Below, one piece after another: positions 49,455-60,400 of a DNA stretch of 64,000 nucleotides (its first letter is position 1; each line of letters opens with the position of its first letter). The position numbers and the translations under genes were made by a program. Source of the DNA: Ascidia mentula (Eukaryota; Chordata; Ascidiacea; Phlebobranchia; Ascidiidae); assembly GCA_947561715.1 (NCBI GenBank), contig OX387205.1:2237001-2301000 (forward strand), in the 5' to 3' direction. The notes under the pieces were generated by a model. That model saw only the letters and a list, made by a program, of their open reading frames with translations, did not search any database and was not told the DNA's origin.

Positions 49455-52400
49455 TTAAAACGCGACACCAACGGATGTCTCATCGTATTCGTATGCCTTG
49501 TTGTCCTGAGCTTCATCAGCCATTTTCAGGTCATCTTCATCCCTGCAATCCCATTTGCGTGTCAGCAAAAAAAAACACGTTGGAAAATGCGTGCATTTAA
49601 CTATGTAAGGCCCCAAGTGTGGGATCGGTTGGACATTTGTATCTCTTAAAAAAGATTACGTCATTCTTACGTCATTTTTCGGTCGTCGCCAATCTTGTTC
49701 AAATCCACGACTTTTCCGGTTTTGTAAAATATTTCGGCCTGTTCAATCGTCTCCATCATTGGTTTCCCGTTCGTTTCTTGAAATGTCAGGGAAAGTCCCC
49801 CAGCAATTAAAGCTAGAAACAATATTTAGGTTTAATTCTTCGTTAAGTGTGCTGTGGTCCGACTCAGACATGGGCAAAATCCACCTATAAGGGTCAAATC
49901 TGTGCCGTTGAGTCTTTCAATTTAGCCCACCAGGAGTTTGTATGAATTAGTGTCAAATTATTATGTAATAATAGTGTACGTTTTTTTCTTTTTCCGTTGC
50001 AAAATATTATGAATAAATAAGTTTATAAACTGTACTGTAAGCACTCCACTTCATAAATGCATAGATTATTGGCCGCCTGTATTATCATAATTTTTGGCCA
50101 GTAAGTAAAAATGTTTGCTCGCACCTCGTCTTACGAGCGTTTATAGGAAATCACTGGAGCATTGCTTGTAAAAGTTCATTGTATACAAAAAGTATAGTCC
50201 GAGTTTGTAAACAATTATATTAATTTTCACTAAACGAATATATGCATTTGAAGTTTAACAATCGTTTTGAGTGCTAGGATTTTACAGCAAGCATTTTCAT
50301 ATTGTACATAGCTCCTACCCATAGTGCCGAATATTGAGTTCGGCAGCCAGGATATTGAATTTTGAATAGATATTATGTAAGGTGCACTGATTCCTCCGAT
50401 CCTTGCTGCGATTGATCCGGTTCCAACTCCGTTACTCCTGAACGAGATATAACTTTGCATTTCAAACAGTGCCGACAATTTGATTGGTCGAACTCGTCAC
50501 CTGACCACCGTTGGGTAGAGTTCGGACGTGAAGTTGTAAATTATCGCAAAAGCTCCGGAAATTCCGAATTTGGCAATGAACGCAAATACGACACCTAGTG
50601 TCACCAGCGCTGAGAAAAGGTAACTCTCGGTTAATTTTCAAAACCAATTCCAAAAAGCATTCGCACAAATTGCTGTTTTTTTTCTTAGGTTTTTAATTTG
50701 TGCGTGATTCTAATTTAAATATCTTTGAAATAACAACAAGGAAATAACCGCTCGTCGTCAATCGTACTTACATTGATTATCTCCTGCATATTCGTTGACT
50801 ATCACACTTGTAAGGAGGCCCAGACCAGCTATAAAGAACAAAGCTGACAAAAGTATTCGCCGTCCGATTCTGTCCATGAGCAGAATGCAGCAAATGTAAG
50901 AAGCAATCTCAAACACGCCGTCTAGCGGGAAAAAAAGTCTGTAAATTTTTAAAAGTTTTGAAAAAAAATAGAGTTATACTTAGTGTATTATTGACAAAGA
51001 TATCTCCAGCCAAGGATCCCGCGTTTAATGAAATTCCATAGTAGACCAAACTGTTAACGAACCTACAAAAGAAATACATGAAATTAAAGTCAAAATAGGT
51101 ATTGCGAGTACAAATTGATTATACTTGCATCCCTTAAGCATAAATAAATCTTAACCATTCAATAGAACTTTATATCATAGCCATGCTGATAATTGCTGGA
51201 ATTGCTAAGACGAAGAATGAAGACTATTTCACTATTTTTCGTTAAAAATAAACAAAAAAATTGTTGAACTAAAGTTCCTACCAACTAAACATGACGTTCA
51301 GGGTATTCAACCTAATCCTCGGGGTTCGAAACAGATCCAAAATCGAGTAGTTTGCGGCAGGTTCTCTCTGAACAGCTTTCTCCTGAAGTATGATGACGTT
51401 TGTTGGAGCGTAGCCACAGTTTGTGGTCAGATTATTATTCATACCAATTTCTCTTCTCCAGCTTTTTTCGCCTCTTCCAGGTCTTCCTCACTTAAATGTT
51501 TTCCGTTTACCCTCGCCATCAGCTTTGTTACCTATTATTCAACGACATAACCAATGAAGGAAACAGGGACGGATCCTGGAGGGGCAAACGGTGCAATTGC
51601 TCCCTTAGAACATGTTATAATACCAAAAACATGCAAAATAAGATGTCTAAAATTGTTTTTTTGTTCATCACTGGCTTGCTTTATCTGGCGCACGCACCAC
51701 AATCCCCTGGTATAAAGCGATCTAAATCGCAATTAATGCTTCACAATGATTTTTGAAAAGTCCCCTAAGAAGAAGCAATACAACTTGTAGAGGAAGCAAT
51801 ACAAATGATGTTTTTGTCTTACTCTTATTCCCTCCTTGTCTTTTTCCATTGCGAAAAGCCACCTAGGCGATTCAGGAAGGATGATGACAAAGATGAGCAA
51901 CGGGGCGCTGAATATCGACACCACGAGCTGAAAAAAACATATTGAAGGTGTAATGCCTGGTAATGTCCAATTGCTGCCATCTCGGTGAGTTTACGTGTTG
52001 GATCTTACCATTAACTCATGCCAGTCCCTCCAGTTGTACGCTAACCCACCAAGAAGCATGAATCCAAAGGAGAAGAAAATTTGGTAGATCATCCCAAATG
52101 CAGTTCGCCACTTTGGTCCTATTACTTCCATTACTATAAAAGCAAGATTAAGATAAACGTCATTAAGACAACTGTTTAGAATCAGCCTAGTTTGCTTGGT
52201 GGTATAAACACAGATCTGTCCTATCTTGTTAGGAATGATTTGTGAGTAATTTTGGATTACTAGAAGTTTTATATTTTGTTGCTTTATATTTTGTCAAAGG
52301 CCTTTTAACTGGTAACATCCATGTTGGGTTATTAAACAGGTTATGATATGTGTAGGACTCTAGAGCCAATATTATACTAAAGTGGAATATTTTTGTGTTT

Positions 52401-54696
52401 GTAGTGTTAACTGGAACTCAAATTAGTGACCGAATTATTTGTCCTTAATAAGTTGTTTAACCAACCGCTGTTTACCACTAGGAAACTTACTGTATACGAA
52501 AGTTCCTATAGTGCCTCCGTAATTGAACCCAGCAACTAGGACTCTGAACACCATGTACATTTCCACTGACACACTAAACGTGCCGGCGAACATGCAAGCA
52601 GTTGCGAGACCAATGGATGCGATCATAGTTGGTTTTCGACCGAATCTAAAAGATTTCATCAGCGTTCACTAAACACGTCTCCATGGTTTTCATACAACCA
52701 ATGGATGAGACCAGCACATATTTTTTTAAATCGTTGGGGCACTGGACAACCTATCCAATCCCAACCCCATCATTTATAAAAAAATTTGAAGACCTTCTTT
52801 TGGTGGTGACTCATGAAAAAAAACTAAATCGCCGAAAGTATTGAAAGTATTATTGTCAGTGAATGTCCTGTCCAATTACCCCCCATTGTGAAACCCTGAT
52901 AGAGTCGCTTAAAAACGTACAACATCAGAGAAGATTTTCAGCATGTTACGCTTTTCAGAGATACGCTGACTGTTATACAACTTATCAAATAAAACAGTGA
53001 CGTATTGTATTTCAAGCGGTTACGTAGACATATCCACAACATGAACCTTTACTGAAGTGCAAATTACCTGTCAGCTACATTTCCAAACAGAACTGATCCC
53101 ACCATCATTCCAACATAATACATTGAAGTTGAAAGTGGTAACAGGTAACTTCGGTCGCACACAAGGTTGAACTGTTACAAAGTGTCATTTTAATAGCAAT
53201 AGTTTTGTTGCAAACGTTTTACCTCTGTAATAACAGTTTCTGTGAAAAGACTACGGTCGTACCAATATCCCTGGTCGCATTGGATGGAATCAACTGATTG
53301 GTCGACGCACGACAACGTCCCATCGCATGCTCCGTAATCGTAGTCGTATCTGTAAATGTATTGACACAAGCCTTTATTTAGTGCCTGGTGTAGATTCCTT
53401 TTAGGTATTATCAGTGCAGCTTGGTGTGACTCTTGTGGACGATCTAGCCGGCCACTTGTTTTCCTATTGGTTGCATCCAGTTTGGTGACTAACTGCTGAT
53501 GACAGTCACCACAGAGAGGAGGTCTTTGCCTGCGCTGATGAGACATGATAGGTCAGAACAGTGGCCATCTGTTTGCATTAAGCATTTGTAAAGAAATATT
53601 ATGTTTATTCACATATAAACCACACCTTTATACACACGTTTTTGGGTGTAGTGGCCGAATGAAAACTTTAAAACGTAGCATTGGTTTAGGCAACTAATGG
53701 TAATTTATAATGACAAACTTAAAATATGAATATTTACTTCTTGCAAGTATCATAGTCTTCATACGATGGTTCATAAGGTGTTGTGTAGTTGAGAATGTCA
53801 GATTCAGTCAAGTTGGGGTAAGCCGTTGAGTTGTCCAATGGCGGAACATTACACCTGTAATGTTTAACGTAGACTTATTTGCAGGGTTAACAGAAACCGA
53901 AAATTCTTGCTGGAAGGAATGAATTACAGAAAAAAATAGGCCATTGTGTTTTTGTGTACTATTTGGGACACAACAACCAGAACGTCGCAACGGCAAGAAA
54001 TCTTTTATCGAAACGGCGTTCCCTGACTGTTCCGGTTCACTGAGCACTTATAAAATTGCATCCCTCCCATTTCCAACTGCGAATTTTGCCTGAAAAGGTT
54101 AACGCCGCCTACTGAGGCCGTAAACTTCTTCGCTTTGTTGTTCATTCAGCGATGTGTGTTTAATCTCAACGTTCAAGTCTGCAGCAGAGACTCGAAACGC
54201 TGCCGAAACGTTATCTACATTTGCCTATTTATACAATGTATCAACCCAACAAATAGTAAATGTTACGGATCGTCCTAACCCACAGATATTTTACCAACAG
54301 ACAATAAGTTTCATTCCAGGGTTTATGAAAATTAAATACTATAAGAAAACCTTTCATAAGTTTTCGAAAGGCATTTTTGGCCATTTTGTGTGTTGCAGAC
54401 CGGATTCCTATTTTGGGCGCTTGTGACATATAAAACATATTTATTTGATTACCTTGTTGTGGTCATGTATACTACTAAATACGTTTAATCTACTAATGTT
54501 TTGTTTATGTGCTTGTCATGATTATAGCAATAGTTTTACCAAGTACAAACCTGTAATCTGGTTGGTAAGCGATGAACACGGTCAGCAAAGCGTGGTAGCC
54601 TCCTACCATGTTACTGTAACCGAGCAAAGCCAAAACTATGAACTGACTTAGCCCCACTTCCCCAATCTTCCCAAGTAGCAAGTCGAAACTAATCAT
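49455..54696 (-). CDS. SLC22-type organic ion transporter I
   Basis: Fifteen exons join in frame to 585 residues: 54551-54696, 53738-53854, 53223-53349, 53068-53171, 52491-52645, 52009-52133, 51823-51927, 51445-51531, 51282-51382, 50980-51062, 50772-50921, 50501-50609, 50319-50437, 49671-49812, 49455-49542. Motifs: MISFDLLLGKIGEVGLSQ, CNVPPLDNST, CDGTLSC-type cysteines, CDQGYWYDRS, RFGRKP, PESPRWLFAMEKDKEG, MDRIGRR, SNGVGTGS and an ETNGKPMMETIEQAE end (preceded by FQ where others have FP). The tail (DEDDLKMADEAQDNKAYEYDETS) is acidic and unlike the others. Intron 2 contains a SINE-like repeat. All donors read are GT. The gene looks intact. Confidence 0.9.
53395..53575 (+). repeat. SINE-like repeat with decayed hammerhead-like core, intron 2 of I
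   Basis: It matches the repeat at 58040-58225 (shared TTTGGTG, CTGATGAGAC, ATAGGTC and CAGTGGCCATCTGT). The core CTGATGA is at 53535-53541. The stem and GAAA box are altered (GGTCAGAAC). Confidence 0.55.
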
Positions 54697-57416
54697 CTTG
54701 AATTAACCTTGCAACTGTTCCGCGACCAAATTCGTTTGACACGCATGTAATCGCCTTTATGTTGAAATGGCGCGGCCGCCAGAACAAATATTTGGGGACT
54801 GCTTTTAAAGATTATGCTTGCGTGTCAAAGTTTGCATAAGGCTGTCGTTTGCACTGAGTGGAAAATTTAGTGAATCCTCACAGTTTTTTCAGTCCTTGTA
54901 CCGTCGACTCAATAAATATTGTTTGCTGATGAAACACACAAAGTAAGTCCAAGGCGCTGAAAGCCTTGAAGCAATTTAAAAAAACATGTTTTCGTCCATT
55001 TTTTTCGCTATACTGGCTTAAATGTTACTGACAATTTATTTGTTACTGTAAATATTCGTTCCATTTTAAATTTTTGTTGGAAATTTTACAAAAATTTAAT
55101 GACTTTTCAAGGACATTCTAGAATCATTTAGGAGTTGCAACCGGAAAAAATCCTTTAGCGCTGTTTGCATTGGTAATGCACACAAAACGGCATTGGCTGA
55201 AATCGGCTGCGTCATACAGCAAATGCCATCATTATATCGTCCATCACTGGGTTCCGAAATAGATGTAAATTTTCATACTCTTGGGTTGCGAAATATGTTA
55301 CAGCGCTCTGGTTACTCACAAACTTCTCAAACGTTTGATGTTTTAAATATGGACCAAAATGCCGATTCCCAGGAATCACCGCCGAAGTCCACGCAGACCA
55401 ATAAATAACTCATTTTCAAATAGGCTTTGTGTTTAGCGGGCTTCTGGCCTAATCGCCAACCAAATGACAGCACACGATTGATGATGTTTTAAAGAAGCTT
55501 GTAAACCATGTATTGAAGGGTGAACTTTGGACGCCGGTGTGCGGTTCGATGGTGACGCCAAAGAGTGTTTGCAGTTTGTAGGAAATATGTCAATGTTGTT
55601 TGCCCAGCGTGGTTAATTGGACCGGTGGGCTCTTTGAGCGATTGTTGGAATAACTGACATTGCATTCATAATTATCCCATCTAAAAGAAACTGAAGCTCA
55701 TTGTAATTGATGCTTATTTATGACTGTGATTGGTAATATGTAAAAATGACTTTTAGAAATTTATTATTGGCATGAAATAGGTAGCTATGTGTGCATTTGT
55801 AGTCTCTTCGATAAAAAAATTCCAAAATCGCCGAGTAGTCATTCAGTCAGTCAGTTTATTTCCGCTAATTGAAATACAATAAATTAATGTACATATTTTG
55901 TGTACAGCGGGTGATGCTGACTATGGGACACAAAATCCTTTATCAACCGCCAGCACCACTGATTTCTGAGAAGCAGCTAGATATTACATTAGTGTTTCAG
56001 AAAGAAAAAAAAAACACAATGATTGCAAAAATGAGGTACAGAAAAAAACACAACAAAGCGAAATAATTGCAAAAAAATGAGTATTCACCTTTGCCCGCCG
56101 GGTGACGTATTCCAATGTTTAAGTTTTTTTGTTATATTTTGTCCTGGTTCGTTTCGAATCCCTGGAGTTTTTAGATATCTATGCACCTGATGTGCTGGTG
56201 ATAAGTTTGCTTTGTAATAAAACGAAAACACAACTGGGAGTTGCATGGCATAAGAGACAAACAATTGCGACCCATGCAGTGCAAATTCCTGCCATTGTCA
56301 AACAAAGGGACTCCTGCGCCGACAGAACTAATGTTTGAGAACCGCGAAGAACGAGCGGTGAGGTTTCCAATCAACTCTTTTATTGTCAATACTGAAAACG
56401 GCACCAGCAAATATTTGTAAACTGCGACTATGATGCGTATATCGTTAGTTAACTGAATATGCCATTTTGAATCTTACTTTCATTGCAAAAGAAACAATTT
56501 ATCACAAAAATTAAAAAAAGACATCAAGACGCAAGACACGCAAAATGACGCAGCCGCTGTAAAACCGACGTAATTATTTTTGCAATTAGGCACTTTTGAT
56601 TTGTGTTCGTTGGTGAAGCAACATATGCAGACTAAGCAAGAGACTGACGTCACAAAAAATTACGTAACTGATTAAAGATAACGTGACAATATGTTTTTTT
56701 TTCTAGCTTTAAAGGTATTTTTAAAGTTAAAATCCTGTTTGTTGGGGTTGCCTGCAGGTTTCCTCGTGCGATTCAAACCCGTGGTTTGTCAAGTTTGCGT
56801 CGCTCTCCTTGCTGCTAAACTCCCTGCAACAAATTACGATTTAAGAATTTTACTTAGGTCGAACGATAGCGTTTTGTAACATTTTTGGATTGAATCTACA
56901 AAATCCTGTTGACTGAAAGTAACTCACAAGTACCCTTTACAAAAAGTTATTTTTATTACATTTAAGTTGAGAGTTTGACCAGTCTACCTGTTTTTTATTC
57001 TAGGCTTATAAGGCTTATGCTGACCAGGGGTCTGCAGCCTACGCAGTAAAGTCAGTTGACCCAAAGCCTCTTTATAAATTGCAAAACTATACGATTGACC
57101 GGGTGCTGTTATGTCATAGCGCGAAATAAGAAAATAATCTAAATGAAATGCATCTGGTTCTCAAGGATTACTAGTATATTGTAACCAGTAAAGAGAACGA
57201 TATTGAAACAAACAAACAATAATGAACGATATTGAAACAAACAAACAATAATGAACGATATTGAAACAAACAAACAATAATGAACGATATTGGCTGCGGA
57301 GTTTGGCTCTTGCCAGCGGTTTGGAAAAGGTTACCAACCTCCATTAAGCATAAGATAAGCAAAGTTGAGCCTGTCTGCAGCTTACACACTCCATTAGGCA
57401 CTTTATTTAGATTTTA
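54697..57416. other. Spacer between I (5' side) and J (3' side)
   Basis: The largest open frame, about 55103-55408 on the plus strand, is preceded by a possible acceptor and ends at a stop overlapping AATAAA. It has no recognisable domain, so I treat it as an unproven terminal exon. A minisatellite at 57198-57293 is listed separately. Nothing else stands out. Confidence 0.4.
57198..57293. repeat. Minisatellite, three copies of a 29-bp unit
   Basis: The unit AACGATATTGAAACAAACAA plus ACAATAATG is repeated three times without change, with a partial fourth copy (AACGATATTG). Confidence 0.92.
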
Positions 57417-60400
57417 TTAGTATATTTTTTTACAACAAACCACGTACGTTTGGTTAGCGTCCATTTTCTTGACTTCTATTTCACCGGTTCTGTAAAACGT
57501 CTCTGCCTGTTCCATTGTCTCTATCATCGGCTTGTTGTAAGTCTCAGGGATGAAGAGAGTGACAATGGCGGCAATGAACGCTGTGAGGAAACGAGACTCT
57601 GCTGTCATAATTGACTTTATAAAGAAAAAAATCGAATTAACACAAGAAAACCAGCACGCGGAGTGCTAAGGTTATGCTAGGATGTTCATTCTGTAATTAA
57701 TATGAGCGATAAGCGTGATTACCTCCGACGGCAAAGATCAAGTTGGGAAGCCAGTCCACGAAATCTTGTAGATAGATCAGATAAGGAGCCGCTATTCCAC
57801 CAACCCTTGCAAAAACCGAGCCTATGGCAAGACCATTCCCCCTGTGCAAAGACGATATCATACAGTATCAAATACAAAGTTTCATGTGGTCGCAAATATG
57901 CACCACTTTTGTAATTTACTCAGAGAATCATTTGGCAACGCAGGTACTTGCTTATATATCTGACCGGCGGCACCAATGGTTTATTGTTGACACGGGGCCC
58001 GGCGGCACCAATGGTTTATCATTTGCTTAGCCATAGTGTTTCCACCTTGTTTTCTCCGAAGGATGCACCAAGTTTGGTGCCCAACGGATGGCGGTGACTG
58101 AATAGTCGCCAAATATTGAAAGTCTTTGCTTGGCCGTTTGGTTGGCAAAGTGCACTGATGAGACCATATAGGTCGAAACAATGGCCATCTGTATGCAGCT
58201 TACTGAAAACGCAAGTGCTGTTTGTTTATGGTAGGGTTGGAGGCCAACGACAGCGTATCTTGACCACATACACGTGCTGTAACTCATGGTATACGTAATG
58301 GTCCAAATCACATAAACCAATAAGTTTCAACCAGTTTGGCGTACCTACTTTTTCACTGCAACCCCACAAGGTCCCAGGTGTCATTATTGACCCCATGCAT
58401 TTAGAACCTTATAAACGCTCTTGTAATGAGCATATAACTCTAATATGTTTGTATTTATGTTGCATATACCTCATATAAACTTTTAAGCCTTATTAGCAGC
58501 AAGAATTTTTCGACAAGTTCAATTTTTATTGGATTTTTGGGGTCTTATAGTATATTTAGATTATTAAAACACACACGTATATCACGTACCTCGTCACGGT
58601 TGGGTAAACTTCACACGTGATGTAGTAAATCGCGGCAAACGATCCAGAGATTGCGAATTTTGACGTGAACGCCATAATCGTGCCGAACAAACGAACAGCT
58701 GTGTATAAAGCACAACCGAATCTTGTTCCAGAATACTATTGTTCCTGTTTTAGATTTTAATACCATCCACCAGCCTGGATTGTGTTATTTGTTGTATTTT
58801 GTGACTCGCCTATTGGACTTGATAATTAGAAAGAAAAAAATCACGGTCACTAAATGTTGATAGTAAAAAAGGAAAAAGTTAGTGAAGCAATCTCTTAACA
58901 TATCAATAGTAATTCGTGTCTCCTGTTTCTATAAATTCCATGCAAACCAAGTATTCGTTCATTCGGTACAAATTGCTGTTTTCAGAATCGTATGTTAAAC
59001 TCACGAATATTGAATAAGGTCAATTGTAATCACGACGCAGTCACACTACTCACATTCGTTATCTCCCCCGAATTCGTTGCAAATGATGCTTGCAACCAGG
59101 CTAGCACATGCCAAGAAAAGCATTGAACTCTCTGTTAGTCTTCTGCCGAAAAACTTGGTTTGCATTTGGAAGTAGATGAGAATATGAGCCGCTATATCCA
59201 GCACTCCGTCTTAAAAGAAAATATTTCGTTCCTTTACTTTGCTTTAAAACTTTTCCAGACGTGAAATTGGCGTTTGAATCATTCATTATTAAGATCAGGG
59301 TTTCTTAACTCGTTTTAGTCAGAGGCTAATTTCTTTAACCATTGGGGACCGCCACCGATGAAAATTTATCCTTTTTTTGGTGGTGACCCTTCTTAAAAAT
59401 AAACTTCATGACTAAACGTAACACTAATTCGGAAAATCCTGTGGACCACAAGCTATGGCGCTGTGGGCCCTTTGAGGTCCATAGACCCCCGGTTCAGAAA
59501 CCTTGATAAAGATAAAATTTTAATTTTACTCAAACGATTCTTAACCATAAAATACATTTAATTTTGAGTCTTCGCAACAAGTGGTGGCGTTTTCATACAT
59601 ATAACGCTTGTTGAAAGTGAGTTGTTTGTTATGTTTAATTATTCCACCTACTCAGCGTGTTGTTAATAAATATATCCCCATCCAGGGAGCCAGCATTCAA
59701 AGAGATTCCGTAATATATCGCACTGTTGAAAAACCTAAAACAGACAAGGATTTAACAACCACTGTGAAAGCCAACAAAAAAATTAACTAATCAAGCAATA
59801 GTAACTTTTAATGTGAGAGAACGAATCCGAGGTTTTCTGTAGAGATCTAGAATACTGTAAGCCCTTTCATTCTGGGTACAAAATTTGATAAGTTATGTCA
59901 TTGTAGCCGTTTTGTTATGGAAATTTTCGTATGGTGGTGGAAAGTACCTTGCACTTCAGTGCTCAATTGCCTTCCAATTTACCATTTTCATGTTCCAGTT
60001 TTTAATACAGATATATACATTATTATATAGTTAAAAGTTTAAGCTGAAGAAATAAAGCAAACACTTGCACACCTCTTTCTTTTCCTCAAAGACTTCACAC
60101 TTTTCAAAATCAATTTCTTCCATTTTCCTTCCATTGATTCTTGCCATTAATTTCACAACCTAATCAATGCAACGTATTCAAGTGACGGAGGGTTGCCAAC
60201 ATAGAAACAGTATTACCCTTTTGCCTTCTTTGTCCTTGTTTTTGGCCAAAAGCCATCTCGGTGATTCCGGGGTAATCACAATGGGTATTATGAATGGAAT
60301 GCAGGTCAACGTAAGGACCAGCTGAAACCGACAAAGTGTCAAACAGAAACAAAAACTATCCGTAAGATTGTGTTTTAAAGTCACAAGGCCAGTTCAGTTT

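Noticed and set aside
58155-58179. Fully functional hammerhead in the GACC/GGTC SINE group
   Set aside because: The core and stem II are good, but no UH cleavage dinucleotide or short-range stem I is evident after GAAAC. Only the structural resemblance is reported.
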